Shown piece by piece: positions 1-9,844 of a stretch of DNA of 17,749 bases (position 1 is the first letter of the stretch; every line of letters begins with the position of its first letter). Location: positions 22,260 to 40,008 of the forward strand of contig WIDE01000190.1 of the NCBI GenBank assembly GCA_015039315.1, written 5' to 3'. A program made the position numbers and the translations under genes. This stretch comes from Clavulina sp. PMI_390. Its lineage: Eukaryota > Basidiomycota > Agaricomycetes > Cantharellales > Hydnaceae. The notes under the pieces are model-generated. The model was given only the letters and a program-made list of their open reading frames with translations. It did no database searches and was not told where the DNA came from.

Positions 1-3000
1 AAGAAGTAAATGTAGAGGGGTGGGGGGCGGGAAACTACATCCTGAGTTGTCCGACAGACTACAAGCGACGTGCACGGATGCGAGTGTTTGAGCGGAAGAG
101 AAGGGGAGAGCGGCCAAGCGACTACATATATCAGGGCAAAACCTATGTAAATTAGACAGCAGCGGCAAGGAAAGCCATGCTTTAGTCAGTAAAGTGAGCC
201 TCAATGACCGTGGCGAGCCGGCAATACTATGGACCTAGGGAGATCTCATGGTGTTATATATGCATTTTAGATCTAATTTGTAATTGATTTCACGGAGGCG
301 TACTACCTAGACAAGGTTGTCATCCTTATCCTATCGCCGCGCCCGCAGGGGTGAACCTTGTTAGTAGAGAGTCAAATTTGTGTCTCTTTATACCCTCAGA
401 CAAGTTGACAGCGGGCGTAAGACTCCGTACGCCTGACTTTTTGACAGATCCCATGACGACCAAAACCTCCATGCTCACAGGCCTGGTGATCGCCAACCGG
501 CACTTTGACAGAGCGGGAAGCCATCAAATCATGTTACGGAGCCGTGAGAGCTTTTTTTTGGAGCTCAATCACCTTGGTAAAAGCGGAGTACACGTGTGCA
601 AGCCCTCATTGAGGAGTGACAAAGATGCGTCATTATCGTGAAACCAACTATTGAGTGGGTCAGCTGATTCGAAATCCTGAGTATTAGCCTTGAAGCATTG
701 CGAAGATTTTGCAAGAGGGCCATGCTGCACGAACGAGTATTCGATTCAACAGAGCTTTCCCTCAAATGACCATATTTAGCTAGTGCACGGTAGGGTCTAG
801 AGTAGTAGTCATAAGGTGACGTACTGGTATATGCTGATCCACTTCCGTAGAGACTTTTTTAATGCATAAACAACGCTGCTTGTCATTGTGTTTAACCCAA
901 GGTGATTGGTCAATGCTTGCGGCGGTGCATCAATTCACGTACGTCATCTTACTGTAATTCAATACGGACCATCTTGCCCGGGAAGTAGCTTCGAGGTATT
1001 CTGAGCAGTAGTCTTGGCGTCAAAGTTGACTCCGAACGGAGATTACGGAGAGGGAGTGTGGAGCAATTACAACAGCGTCTTCAATTCAAGGACCCCCCAA
1101 AAATAGCTATTGTGAGTGTTATGGATTTTAAGTAAGGTTTGGCAACGCGATCGAGCACTGACACAACACTGTCATCATTCAAGCCGCATGAGCTGGTGCT
1201 GATCTGAGTGATGGCACAAATAAAATAAGGCAGATGACAATCCGAGTCAGCATAACGTCGCGCTCGAGAGGCACAAAGTAGCTGTGAAAGACCTGGCAGC
1301 TAGAGCGGTAGTACGTAGCTAGCTACCTCCCCTCGCCTACTTCGAGAACGATACTTTCATTACTCCCATCACACAAAAGGGTCCATAGCTCCCTTGTAGG
1401 TAACACCTTGTTCTTTGGCAGTGTTTTAGAGTGTAATCCCATTTCTACTTGTATCACTTCTACTCGCACAAATCCTGTCATCTCTCATCTCGCTCAATCA
1501 TTTTTAAATTTTCGATTTGTTCCACGTTATTTATAGTTTAGGGATAGTAGTTCGCTAGCTTAATTCACCCGCTAAGCACAATTTTTCGGCTGGCCAACTA
1601 GGGTTCACTAACATCTTCAATCATAAGCAGAAGTTTTTGAACATTTCTCAGCTCATTTCAGATGACAAAAAGGCACTATTGATGTTTCCGATATATTAAT
1701 ACTCAAAGGAGAAAGTCTGTTGCTGACTAGTAGTTCGAATACCCGAATAAAATACACATCAGTCCTCCACATTCAGGAAGTACCCCAAGAAGAGCAAAGG
1801 GAAAGAGACATACAAGGCGAGGCTAGAATCTTCATGCACAGTAATGATAAACGTCTCCTTGTACGAGCGTCCCTCGTCCTCTCCCATCTACGGCGCAAAG
1901 TCAGGAATGTTTCGGGTAGGGGTATGAATTCATAATGACTCACGGTAAGTTTACCAACTACCTCGGCCACAGAGGAATACTCATCTCCGTCGGCCTCGAT
2001 GGAATCGACTTTATGTTTCATTGATGGCATCTTCTAGATCGTTGAAACATGCGTATGATTAGTCCAGCTCAAACATAGAGGAAGGTTTGCGTGGGAAATG
2101 ATGAAAGTTACGGACACGGAGAAAACCTATGATTCCAGTGCGAGTAGGGACAAATCCACCTTCCCACATGAGGACAGAGCGATCATCCTAATATATAAGA
2201 TCACGAAATTTCCATCCCTATGGGTGTACAACAGTGAAATGCGCACATAAAAGGCTTCCAGGTCTTTCGAACTGTGATCCCAAGAGTCAAGGGTTGAATA
2301 GTACTTCTTAACGAACTAGGGATGAAGTTCAGAAGATGAGTAGGGTGGCAGTCAAGTTTGGGCAAGCGACGCACATCGGTTACTCGTTTGTCCATCGTGG
2401 CGAGGGGTGTCGGCATCTGGGGCGGTCAAAATGGTGTCCTTTTATGCCTTACAGTATTTTGGCACCGGGCGTATGAGTCCGGAAGCCTTATATTTTGGCA
2501 GGTCTCATGACGATGCAAACTTGCCTATCCACCCCTCGTGACCGGGGCAATCACTCCATGGGCATTGACAGAGTGATGGAAGCTATCTCAGGCACTGCTG
2601 AGTCCGAAAAGCTCTTTACGCCGCGCCGTAACTATCCAGTAAGGAAATCGCGCGGAAGAGAGCGGCTCGTACTGCTGTCATCGAAATAGCAACGATGCCA
2701 AATTGTCATTGGACGTGGCGTCAAGAGCGTATATTCCTTCACGACCATGGGCATTATCTAGACAGTGTGGTATGATTTTGCAAGGAGCGGGCCTCTCATT
2801 GCAAACTGGTGTACACGGGCCAGAGAATACACAACTAACAGTCAAGGTCTTAGTCTAGCAAGATGCGGTATGAGGAGATGTTACTAATCTCCACGACGCG
2901 GGAGAAACTGATGCCACTGCCTCGATTCCGGAGAGGCTTTAGAATACTTCTCAGATGGTGACAAGGTCTCCAGCGTCAGGTGGAGGCTAGACACGGAGCG

Positions 3001-3795
3001 GCAGAAGCTTAGATTCGTGGAGTGAGAACAGCACAAGCTCTCGTGGTAGAGTCTGGCAAGATGACAGTGGTGGAGACGTGTGTAATGAAGGTAACAGTGG
3101 ATCGATCGCGCTGAACTTGAGTGAATGATCGCAGAAATCTGTCTTTGTGCGGCTCAATGGTGGTGTAGCCGCTTGCGGATACATACCTGCAGTTTGTGAT
3201 GAGATAATGACAGACGTCCAAGTACCGTCACCCTGAGAAATTTAATTTCTGTGCACGTGGAGGGGAACACGACAAGGTGCAGCAGCAAGATATGTGGAAG
3301 CGCCAAAGCTTTCAGCATCGGGTTTTCACCGAGGGCCTCCAGAACCCAACTCGATTGGGAAAAAGAAGTTTTAACTGGATGATTATTCATAGGGAGTTGG
3401 CTAACATGCATTGCCAAGTTTCAGTCTCAACATGCAAAATGTAGTAATAATCTCGCAATGACCAATGTTCAGTGTTCCGGAAGTTAGTTAGGATATCGTC
3501 TCTCCCACCGGCTGCAATGGTGCTGGTGAGTACTAGTGATAGAAATCCCCACTATAACTTGAGGGATGATAGGCGAGTGGTCACGTGTGTCGACCAAACA
3601 AAAACATACAGCTAGGAACGCCCTCTTGATGTGGCCTATAGCTGGTAAGACTTCGCATTGAGAATGCACACGCGCGTACCAGATAGTCTACGCGCCTCTG
3701 AAAGGTGCCTTCGGCGGAGCCAACGACGAGGAGGTAGGCACTTCTCACGGTCTGCGAGGCGGAATTCGTAATTCGGTTACACGCTGAAACCAACC

Positions 3796-3845
3796 AGAAC
3801 AGAACAGAACAGAACAGAACAGAACAGAACAGAACAGAACAGAAC
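3796..3845. repeat. (AGAAC)10 pentanucleotide microsatellite
   Basis: Ten perfect head-to-tail copies of AGAAC cover exactly 50 bases, followed by a degraded GGAGC unit and one more AGAAC. On the minus strand it reads GTTCT repeated and produces an artificial low-complexity open frame. Because 5 is not a multiple of 3, any change in unit number would shift a reading frame, which argues against it being coding. Confidence 0.97.
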
Positions 3846-4341
3846 GGAGCAGAACGCGTATCTAGGACTTCGGCCATCTCATCTGATATCGACATTGTCT
3901 TCTGTCTCAAAGCAAAGACTGCCTTGTGCCTTGGTTCTCGATCTATAGGAACATGAAGTCGCTAATTATACACCACTTTGGGTGCAATCGCAATCTGGGC
4001 CTCCAATGCCCTCAATCTGTGGTGTTCGTTACAATGTGTGTATGGCTATATGGGGTGCGGACCGAGAGGATTGGTTGGCTCCTTGAAACTGCTTTAAGAT
4101 GCTCGTCATTGCGCGCTGATATTCTTTTAGGTCGTCTCCTTGCTGAGGCCACGTTCTCTGCTTACGTACTCTGGTCAATAACTTCCTCTACTCTGCACTT
4201 GCACGTTGCACGTTCCCACATCAAGTATGCTAGGCATAACGATTCTGGGCAGAGTTGCCCCTCGAGAGTTTCTTCATGGTATGACTAATTTCGATATGCG
4301 GCATCATCTTTCGGTTCTGAGCCATCTCAATCATGTGTTGG

Positions 4342-4368
4342 GCTGGGGAGTAGGCGCTGGGGAGTAGG
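4342..4368. repeat. Short tandem duplication, 13 bp in 14-bp register
   Basis: The 13-mer GCTGGGGAGTAGG occurs at 4342-4354 and again at 4356-4368, separated by a single C. It looks like a local replication-slippage duplication. No function is suggested. Confidence 0.85.
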
Positions 4369-5054
4369 TGCGCTCAAAATCATTGCATTGAATGAAGCCT
4401 CAAATCTCAAGACTTCTCGTAAGTGTTCCATCAGCTTCGATCATTCCCTTGTCAAGTTCACGTACCTTACTTGTGAGGAGGAAGCCCTCTGGAATGGCGC
4501 GTGGCATGCAAGGCTAGAACCTGTCTCGACCTCGCTACCGCTTCGACCAACCATGGTCCTACGGCCTCTCCGAACGGTTGAATGACTCCACGAGCCATAT
4601 GTCCTAAATCTCCTAGCTTCTTCCGCTGTGAGGACCGACACAGCGCCGTGCTTTACCTTGGCCGCTTCATGTCCTTCTCCAACATCTATGAATCCTCAAT
4701 GAACCACTCTAGTAGCTAATGAGATTCACTGACGATCAATCGATGTCATGTTACTCATTTGTGATTATCAAAGTGGGCGAGTGCAACATTATAGTTCATC
4801 CCTCTGTCAGGTATAGTCGGAGCGGAAGTTGAGGAGAATACACACATAGAAGAATATTCCATCAGGTGATCACTAACTTCCATTTCGGCCGAATTGACAA
4901 ACGAGTGCTCACATCTGCGACAGATCTTCTGTCCGCGGAGCGCGGTGCGGCCAATACTTGACACCCCTCGTCAGCTGGCCTCGCACTATTGGACATAATT
5001 CGTGGAAATGCACACTAGTACGTAGCACACCTCCCACACCATGAGAGTGAAAGC

Positions 5055-5062
5055 TATAAAAT
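5055..5062 (+). promoter_or_regulatory. TATA box of the lectin gene
   Basis: TATAAAAT lies 94 bp upstream of the lectin start codon and is followed by a pyrimidine-rich leader, the usual arrangement of strongly expressed basidiomycete genes. An ATG overlapping the box (5061) is probably upstream of the transcription start and so not in the mRNA. Confidence 0.6.
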
Positions 5063-5148
5063 GACCATCATTTTGCCACAAATAGCGCTCCTCAACCCAC
5101 TTCACTACCCCTCTCCAACTCAAGCTTCACTCCTCCAACTTCAAAACG

Positions 5149-6379
5149 ATGTCTTTCTCAGTCGGTGGTGTCTACCAGCTCGTCAACAAGGCGACAGGAA
5201 CTGTTGCCGATTATAGCCAACGCGACCACCGCTCGCTCATTGGATATAAGTCCCATGGCGCCGCCAACCAACAGGTTTGTCGCCCTTCATCATTCCTATT
5301 GTTGGCACTGAATGCTTGACTCACTGCTAAATCGCACCATCTCCTTGCCTTTCATCGTTTTCACTCCGTAGTGGGTGATTGAGGACGCCGGCCGCGGGCT
5401 CTTCTATATTCGCAGCACCAAGGGCGATATGCCTTATATCTCGTACGAGGGTAATCCTCGTTCGACCGACAAAATGATCTGCGCTCACAACCCGTGCCCA
5501 TTCAAGATTGTTCGCGACGAGAACAACGCTGGATGCCTCAAGTTAGTCTAGCATTTCGGTCTTTCCTTCCTGTCATCCATTCGATTTCTGATGAGCGATT
5601 TGCCTGCTCTAGGGTTGTGCATCCCGATGGAAACCTTTGCATGGACCTCACTCGCAGCGACCCCAAGGACGGCACCGCTATCATTCTCTATCAGCTCACT
5701 AAGAACCCTAACCAAGCCTGGACCTTCAAGCCTATGACTGAGTTCAACCCAACGATTGCTCCTTGCTTCCGTGTAAGTCGCTTAGATAATTGTATCACAG
5801 TAAGGTTCTGCTGCTGATAACTATCGGCCTGCCGGCCACCCTACTCCCTAGATGACAAACAAGGCTACGGATACCGTTGCAGATTTGGCGTCCAACAAGA
5901 GGAGCGTGGTGTGCGAGAACAGGGACCGAGACCAAACCCAAATGGTGAGGAGAGGAACTATTGAGTTAGTTGTATCCCTCGCTGACAGCCTCGAAACATG
6001 CGTTCCCCTGGGCTTTGACTATGCTCTTATGGTCACTTAATCGGCGCTCATCGCACGATGCGTTCTCAAGTGGGAGGTTGAGACCGTCAACCAGTCCAAG
6101 AACCTCTACCGCATCAAAAACGTCAAGACTGGTGACTTCCTCTCGTTCAACGGAGGTCTCTCCGCTAGCAACCCCCTTCTCAGCACCCCCAACAAGCAGG
6201 AGTGGGAGATTCGCCTCCAGGGTAGCAGCATCCCCCAGCTTGTCAAGATTTACGCACCAAACTCCAACTACTTGCTTGACCTGACGGGCAGCAACGCTAA
6301 GCCCGGCACCCCCGTTATCCTGTACCCGACCCAGAACCCCGGCTTGAACCAGCAATGGAAGATCGAGCCGGCCAACTAA
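5149..6379 (+). CDS. Tandem two-domain ricin-B-type (beta-trefoil) lectin
   Basis: Five exons: 5149-5274, 5372-5541, 5613-5772, 5852-5944, 6071-6379; 285 aa. The product is two ricin-B-like beta-trefoil halves (about residues 5-140 and 150-285) with no signal peptide, as in cytosolic fungal defence or storage lectins. Each half opens with the same signature, NKATGTVAD in half 1 and NKATDTVAD in half 2. QxW-type trefoil motifs are visible at NQQW (40-43), QAW (133-135), QEW (226-228) and NQQW (276-279). The first and fourth introns fall just before the equivalent Trp (W43 and W184), so the halves arose by internal duplication. The third intron lies near the domain junction; the second has no counterpart in half 2. 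There is no enzymatic A-chain, so this is a carbohydrate-binding protein only; its sugar specificity cannot be read. The start has a TATA box and pyrimidine-rich leader upstream. Splice sites are GT-AG. Confidence 0.9.
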
Positions 6380-7371
6380 TGGGTGGCGAGATTCAACGGG
6401 ATGGCCTTCGGTGTAGTTGACACCAGACCACAAAAATGGGCAAAGAAGGTTGGGAATTTGGAACCCTTCTCGGTCGTGCCCACATGCTGTGCTTGTGCTT
6501 CTCGATACCTCATACCTGTTTGCGCGTGTAAAAACCTGGCGACAAATCGTTGCTTGTACAGTTTCTGAATCAAAATAGTTGTCATTCAAAAGTGGCGTGA
6601 CGAAGTTCCAGCGTAGTACTAGTGCGAGGACCACCACTAGAGGAGTAAAACTTTTGTGACGCTGCTGTCCTTCTACCGACCTTCTCATGCAGACACCCAC
6701 TTTTCTCTCTTGCTGTGCTCCAATAAGTTTTATACAGTTTTGAGATTGCTTCCACGCATGATGTGGAGGTTCTTGTGGTACCATGTTCATGGTCGTCTCT
6801 ATTTCCCTCGACGCAAAACATTTTCGAGTGGGTGCTTTTTGCGTCACGAAAACTGAGCTGTTCGGGCGCAGATGACAACACGGAATTATGAAATAGCCAT
6901 TCTATTGATCAAGTGAGTGATACGTATCCTTCTCCATGCGCTGAGCCGAGCAGCTGCCACGACGAGCGCCCGAGGAGCCACACAAGTTCGATGGCACCTC
7001 ACACTTTCGGGTTTCCTGATGGCGCCCTCGGCATGACCGAGTAATATATAGGGCGCATATAGTCTGTAGATCCACGGCCGGCCTGGACCCTGGTTAGGGA
7101 CTAGGCTTAGGAGTCTCCAGGCATAATAATTCGAATCTCGCCGGCCGTCCGGACGGCGATTCCCGATATCGTCTCCGCAGTATAAAAAACGGGGAGGACT
7201 TGGTGCTTTTGCTCTCCGAACACCGCTCAAGGTATTGGCCAATAGATCGCTGGGGCGTATTGGGATTTGTGACCTCGCGTGGATTCCTTGCTCTCGTGGC
7301 ATAGTCAGCTACCCTTTCCAGATGTAAAGGGTCTCGCTGATTCATCTGGGCCTGAACTCTGAGACGAAGGC
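6380..7371. other. Intergenic region with several short dyads
   Basis: Contains the lectin 3' flank and distal upstream region of the hydrolase gene. No spliced gene could be built on either strand; a long minus-strand frame here continues antisense through lectin exon 5 and is a shadow. Visible symmetry: ACCATG/CATGGT at 6780-6793; a 9-bp inverted repeat GACGCAAAA (6810-6818) with TTTTGCGTC (6837-6845); and a perfect 12-bp palindrome CCGTCCGGACGG at 7145-7156, whose CCG/CGG ends resemble half-sites of zinc-cluster regulators. Confidence 0.6.
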
Positions 7372-7390
7372 AACGCAGAATTTCTGCGTT
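7372..7390. repeat. 19-bp near-perfect palindrome
   Basis: AACGCAGAA is followed by a single T and then its exact reverse complement TTCTGCGTT. A 9+1+9 dyad is too tight to form an RNA hairpin but is a typical geometry for a dimeric DNA-binding protein. It lies 236 bp before the hydrolase start codon. Function is inferred only. Confidence 0.7.
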
Positions 7391-7451
7391 CCAACGCCAT
7401 GCGATACCAAGGTGATACATGCTTGTTAGTCATTGGACCATCAATGTCACT

Positions 7452-7484
7452 GTCAGGGATCGGCGCAGTCTCCTGAACCCTGAC
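7452..7484. promoter_or_regulatory. Dyad and TATA-like element upstream of hydrolase gene
   Basis: GTCAGGG (7452-7458) pairs with CCCTGAC (7478-7484) across a 19-base spacer. A TATAAT-like element follows at 7507-7512, 114 bp before the start codon. The arrangement fits a promoter, but no factor is known from the sequence. Confidence 0.35.
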
Positions 7485-7625
7485 TTGGGACGGCCGACGT
7501 CCCTAGTATAATGCGCCCCAATAAAGCCTGCTTCTCTGCGAAAACTTTTGATACTGCACTACGCTCCTCCACTCAGTCCCCACTTCAGCTGTTTCTGTCT
7601 CACCGTATTTGACTGTGCACTCACC

Positions 7626-9221
7626 ATGCCTTCCGTGCAATTGGCCCAATCCGAAGTAGAGTTATTTTGGACAAGTTGAGTATCTGATTCGCACGAGTTC
7701 TTGTCTGGTCCTCGGCTCACCGTTCGTCATCACTGAGTTAGGCAACATACCCAATAACGATCTTCGTCACCTACATACTGCGCCGAAATCACTCGTCCTC
7801 CTACTCCACCCTGCCCTACTCTCCTCTGACTGGCGAGAACCTCAGCTCAACGACCCCACCCTTAATGATGCTTGCTACATGATCGCCATCGACGGGCCCA
7901 ACGCCCGTCGCTTCAGATGTCCCAACTATCTCGCTCACGAATACCCCTTAAAGCACGACACTTGGGCCGAAGCAGGGATGCTCGCGTTGTTCGCCCAAGC
8001 CCTCGATCTCCCTCCGTTCCATATCTTCGCTGAGCAGACTGTGGCGTGCGACATGTCGAAGAAGTTCGCGATCCTATTTCCCCGACAATGCCTCTCAATT
8101 ACTCTCATTGGTGTCTTCCCTCCTGTAGAGTAAGTACATCAGCTAGTACTCTTGACCTTGAAGTTTGGCGACTAACGCTCTCATCTACCATCCAGCGAAT
8201 CGTGGTTCCACGAAGCCTACTTGGAAGCAGCACTCGCGTGGGCCGCTGCAGAAGACCTCGAAAGCCTTGAAGAGGCCCAGAGTAGTCTTGGTTGGCTATA
8301 TTTCTTCACTGAACGGGTACGCTTCCTTCCTCGTTCATTCCATAATATAATCTCCCTTACTCAACTCTATGTTTTGATCTCCGTAGGACCACAACATCCT
8401 CAACGAAGACGAGATGGATCGTTTTATGGAACATTTGTGAGTCTACCATGGACCAGGCGACGCCTCCAACGCTCTTCTTGCTGCGACAATCGCTGCTCGA
8501 TATCGTCGTTCACCCACTCGCGAGCAGTTTGCACTCATCAAACAGCCCGTGCTTCTCATGCAGGTTCATCTAGCGATATAATTTGACGTTGGCTAACTCG
8601 TTGAACTCAATATGTCTTTCTTATTCTCCATTTTAGGGAGCCAGCTCTTCGATCCCGATGATGGCCGCCGCAGAACAGCATGCAGCATTCTTCGTCAACT
8701 CGAATCCTCGCCTCGAGCGTATCCCTGGCGCTTCATTAGTATTTAGCGTTTCTGAGCGCTGGGCTCCTGAGGTCAACACACGTTATGCCTCCTTTCTTGC
8801 TGATCAGCCGTTCAGCCGTACCAACGCCTGCACGGTGGACGAGGTTGCTCTACGGAACGCGCTGTCAATAGTGGCCAACTTCGAGAACGATTCTTCCATC
8901 ACGCAGAAGGATCCAATGTCTATGTGGAGCTACTCGCGGATAACGGCTGCGGCGGCCGAAGAAATTAAGACTCTGTAAGTTTCACAAGCCTGGATGCCAT
9001 CTCTTTATATATCTGGCTTACAATGATTGATCGTTATCACGCCTTTGGGTAGTCTCTTACCCGCACTCGCTCTCGAGCGCAAAACGCCGATCGTTCCACC
9101 AGGCTGCCACGTCCGCAAATATTCTGAGCGCTATGACGAGGAATGGCTACCACCGAAGGCAGAACAGCCGCACAATGCGTTTGGCATTGTGTCGAGGACA
9201 ACTTCCGAAGCCGTGCACTGA
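7626..9221 (+). pseudogene. Alpha/beta-hydrolase-fold gene with in-frame stop
   Basis: Exons 7626-7674, 7742-8129, 8196-8316, 8387-8563, 8637-8974, 9053-9221 join in one frame of 413 codons with GT-AG introns of 66-73 bp (78 for the last), several with CTAAC branch sites. Codon 204 (8438-8440) is TGA; reading through it the frame continues sensibly (VYHGPGDASN...). None of the six AGs from there to the next donor restores frame, so a hidden intron does not explain it. Fold features: strand plus oxyanion-like turn LVLLLHPALL (34-43); elbow region HIFAEQTVA (110-118) where GxSxG is expected; late strand QPVLLMQGASSSIP (up to 252), where the acid normally sits; and GASLVF (276-281), where the His normally sits. 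None of the three catalytic residues is evident. Start context is CACCATGCC. It may be a decaying or non-enzymatic paralogue; a truncated 203-aa product is possible. Specific substrate unknown. Confidence 0.7.
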
Positions 9222-9844
9222 GCTAACTCGTCCCACGAGCTGATATCCACGTCATTTATATTACACAGCTATTAATATTAGTTATGGTGATCGGAATAGG
9301 CACATGAACCCAAGTGAGATTTATATTTTTACTCGTGGTGATCAAGACCTATACGTTTAGTACCAAGAGAGGCTTTATTACGATAGAGCTAATGCTTAAT
9401 AACATCGTGAGCATGCTACCCTACCGTATCCTACCATGCAGATCGCGAAAAAAGAAAAATTTGCTGCAAAGAAGCACGAAGGATATCGAAGATGAGCAGG
9501 AGATATCCGTTGGGGCAAGAGCGAGGCTGCTAGCAACTTACCTCATGTCGTAATGTGCATATGGAGATTACGGCGACCCCTCTTGTGTAATCTGATATTC
9601 ATATAATCTTGATCACAAACCCTTAATTTACCGTCCCTCTCACCTGGACACTCAGATTCGAGCTACTACATCCATTTCCTAACACCATGGCAGATCTGCA
9701 CCGCCTCCGTACTTCATCGTTCCTCTATCAGCACCCACATCGAGACGCATCCTCTTGAGAGTTTAGTGAAATGTCTAATAGTGCTAGTAGGCCCTCGCCG
9801 TTCTCATCACGCCTTAGTTACTAACCTTTACGAATGATCATGCC
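9222..9844. other. Intergenic, no gene seen
   Basis: Holds the 3' flank of the hydrolase gene and the upstream region of the next gene. A 79-codon frame at 9314-9553 lacks a proper ATG at its first codon and any domain. A short ATG frame at 9684 (about 23 codons) could be an upstream ORF of the following gene. AT-rich runs near 9240-9290 and 9590-9630 fit a 3' end and promoter respectively. Confidence 0.5.

Larger units (their letters stand above)
1..5040. other. Gene-poor 5-kb stretch, no supportable gene
   Basis: I read both strands and found no frame that joins into a convincing spliced protein. Open frames are short (at most about 120 codons), mostly lack a proper ATG, and show no recognisable domain or run of consensus introns, unlike every gene to the right. 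The stretch holds the AGAAC microsatellite and a small tandem duplication (listed separately) and a perfect 12-bp palindrome at 1315-1326. I saw no terminal inverted repeats, long terminal repeats or transposase-like text. It may be old decayed sequence or a long intergenic region; a non-coding RNA cannot be excluded by eye. Confidence 0.55.

Noticed and set aside
3581..3910. Minus-strand frame with repeated CSVLF-type residues
   Set aside because: Its repeats are just the AGAAC microsatellite translated; no further support.
4430..4660. Protein-like minus-strand fragments in all three frames (for example MARGVIQPFGEAVGPW)
   Set aside because: They overlap one another and cannot be joined by splice sites or simple frameshifts into one product; too weak to call a pseudogene.
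5966..6847. 293-codon minus-strand frame, the longest open frame in the window
   Set aside because: It lies antisense across the last lectin exon, whose codon bias keeps the opposite strand open; no ordinary domain or splice structure supports it.
7120..7140. TTCGAATC tRNA T-loop-like string (a similar one near 1735)
   Set aside because: The flanking bases do not form a T stem, and no acceptor or anticodon arm is found at the right spacing.
6886..7420. Overlapping minus-strand frames of 108 and 138 codons
   Set aside because: No domain, no consistent intron joining, and they cover the upstream region of the hydrolase gene.
8437..8456. A 20-bp intron removing the TGA in the hydrolase gene
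   Set aside because: Far below plausible intron size, and its removal would shift the frame of the rest of the exon.
9314..9553. 79-codon plus-strand frame with hydrophobic start
   Set aside because: The first codon is not an ATG, composition is AT-driven, and there is no family resemblance; probably 3' flank of the hydrolase gene.
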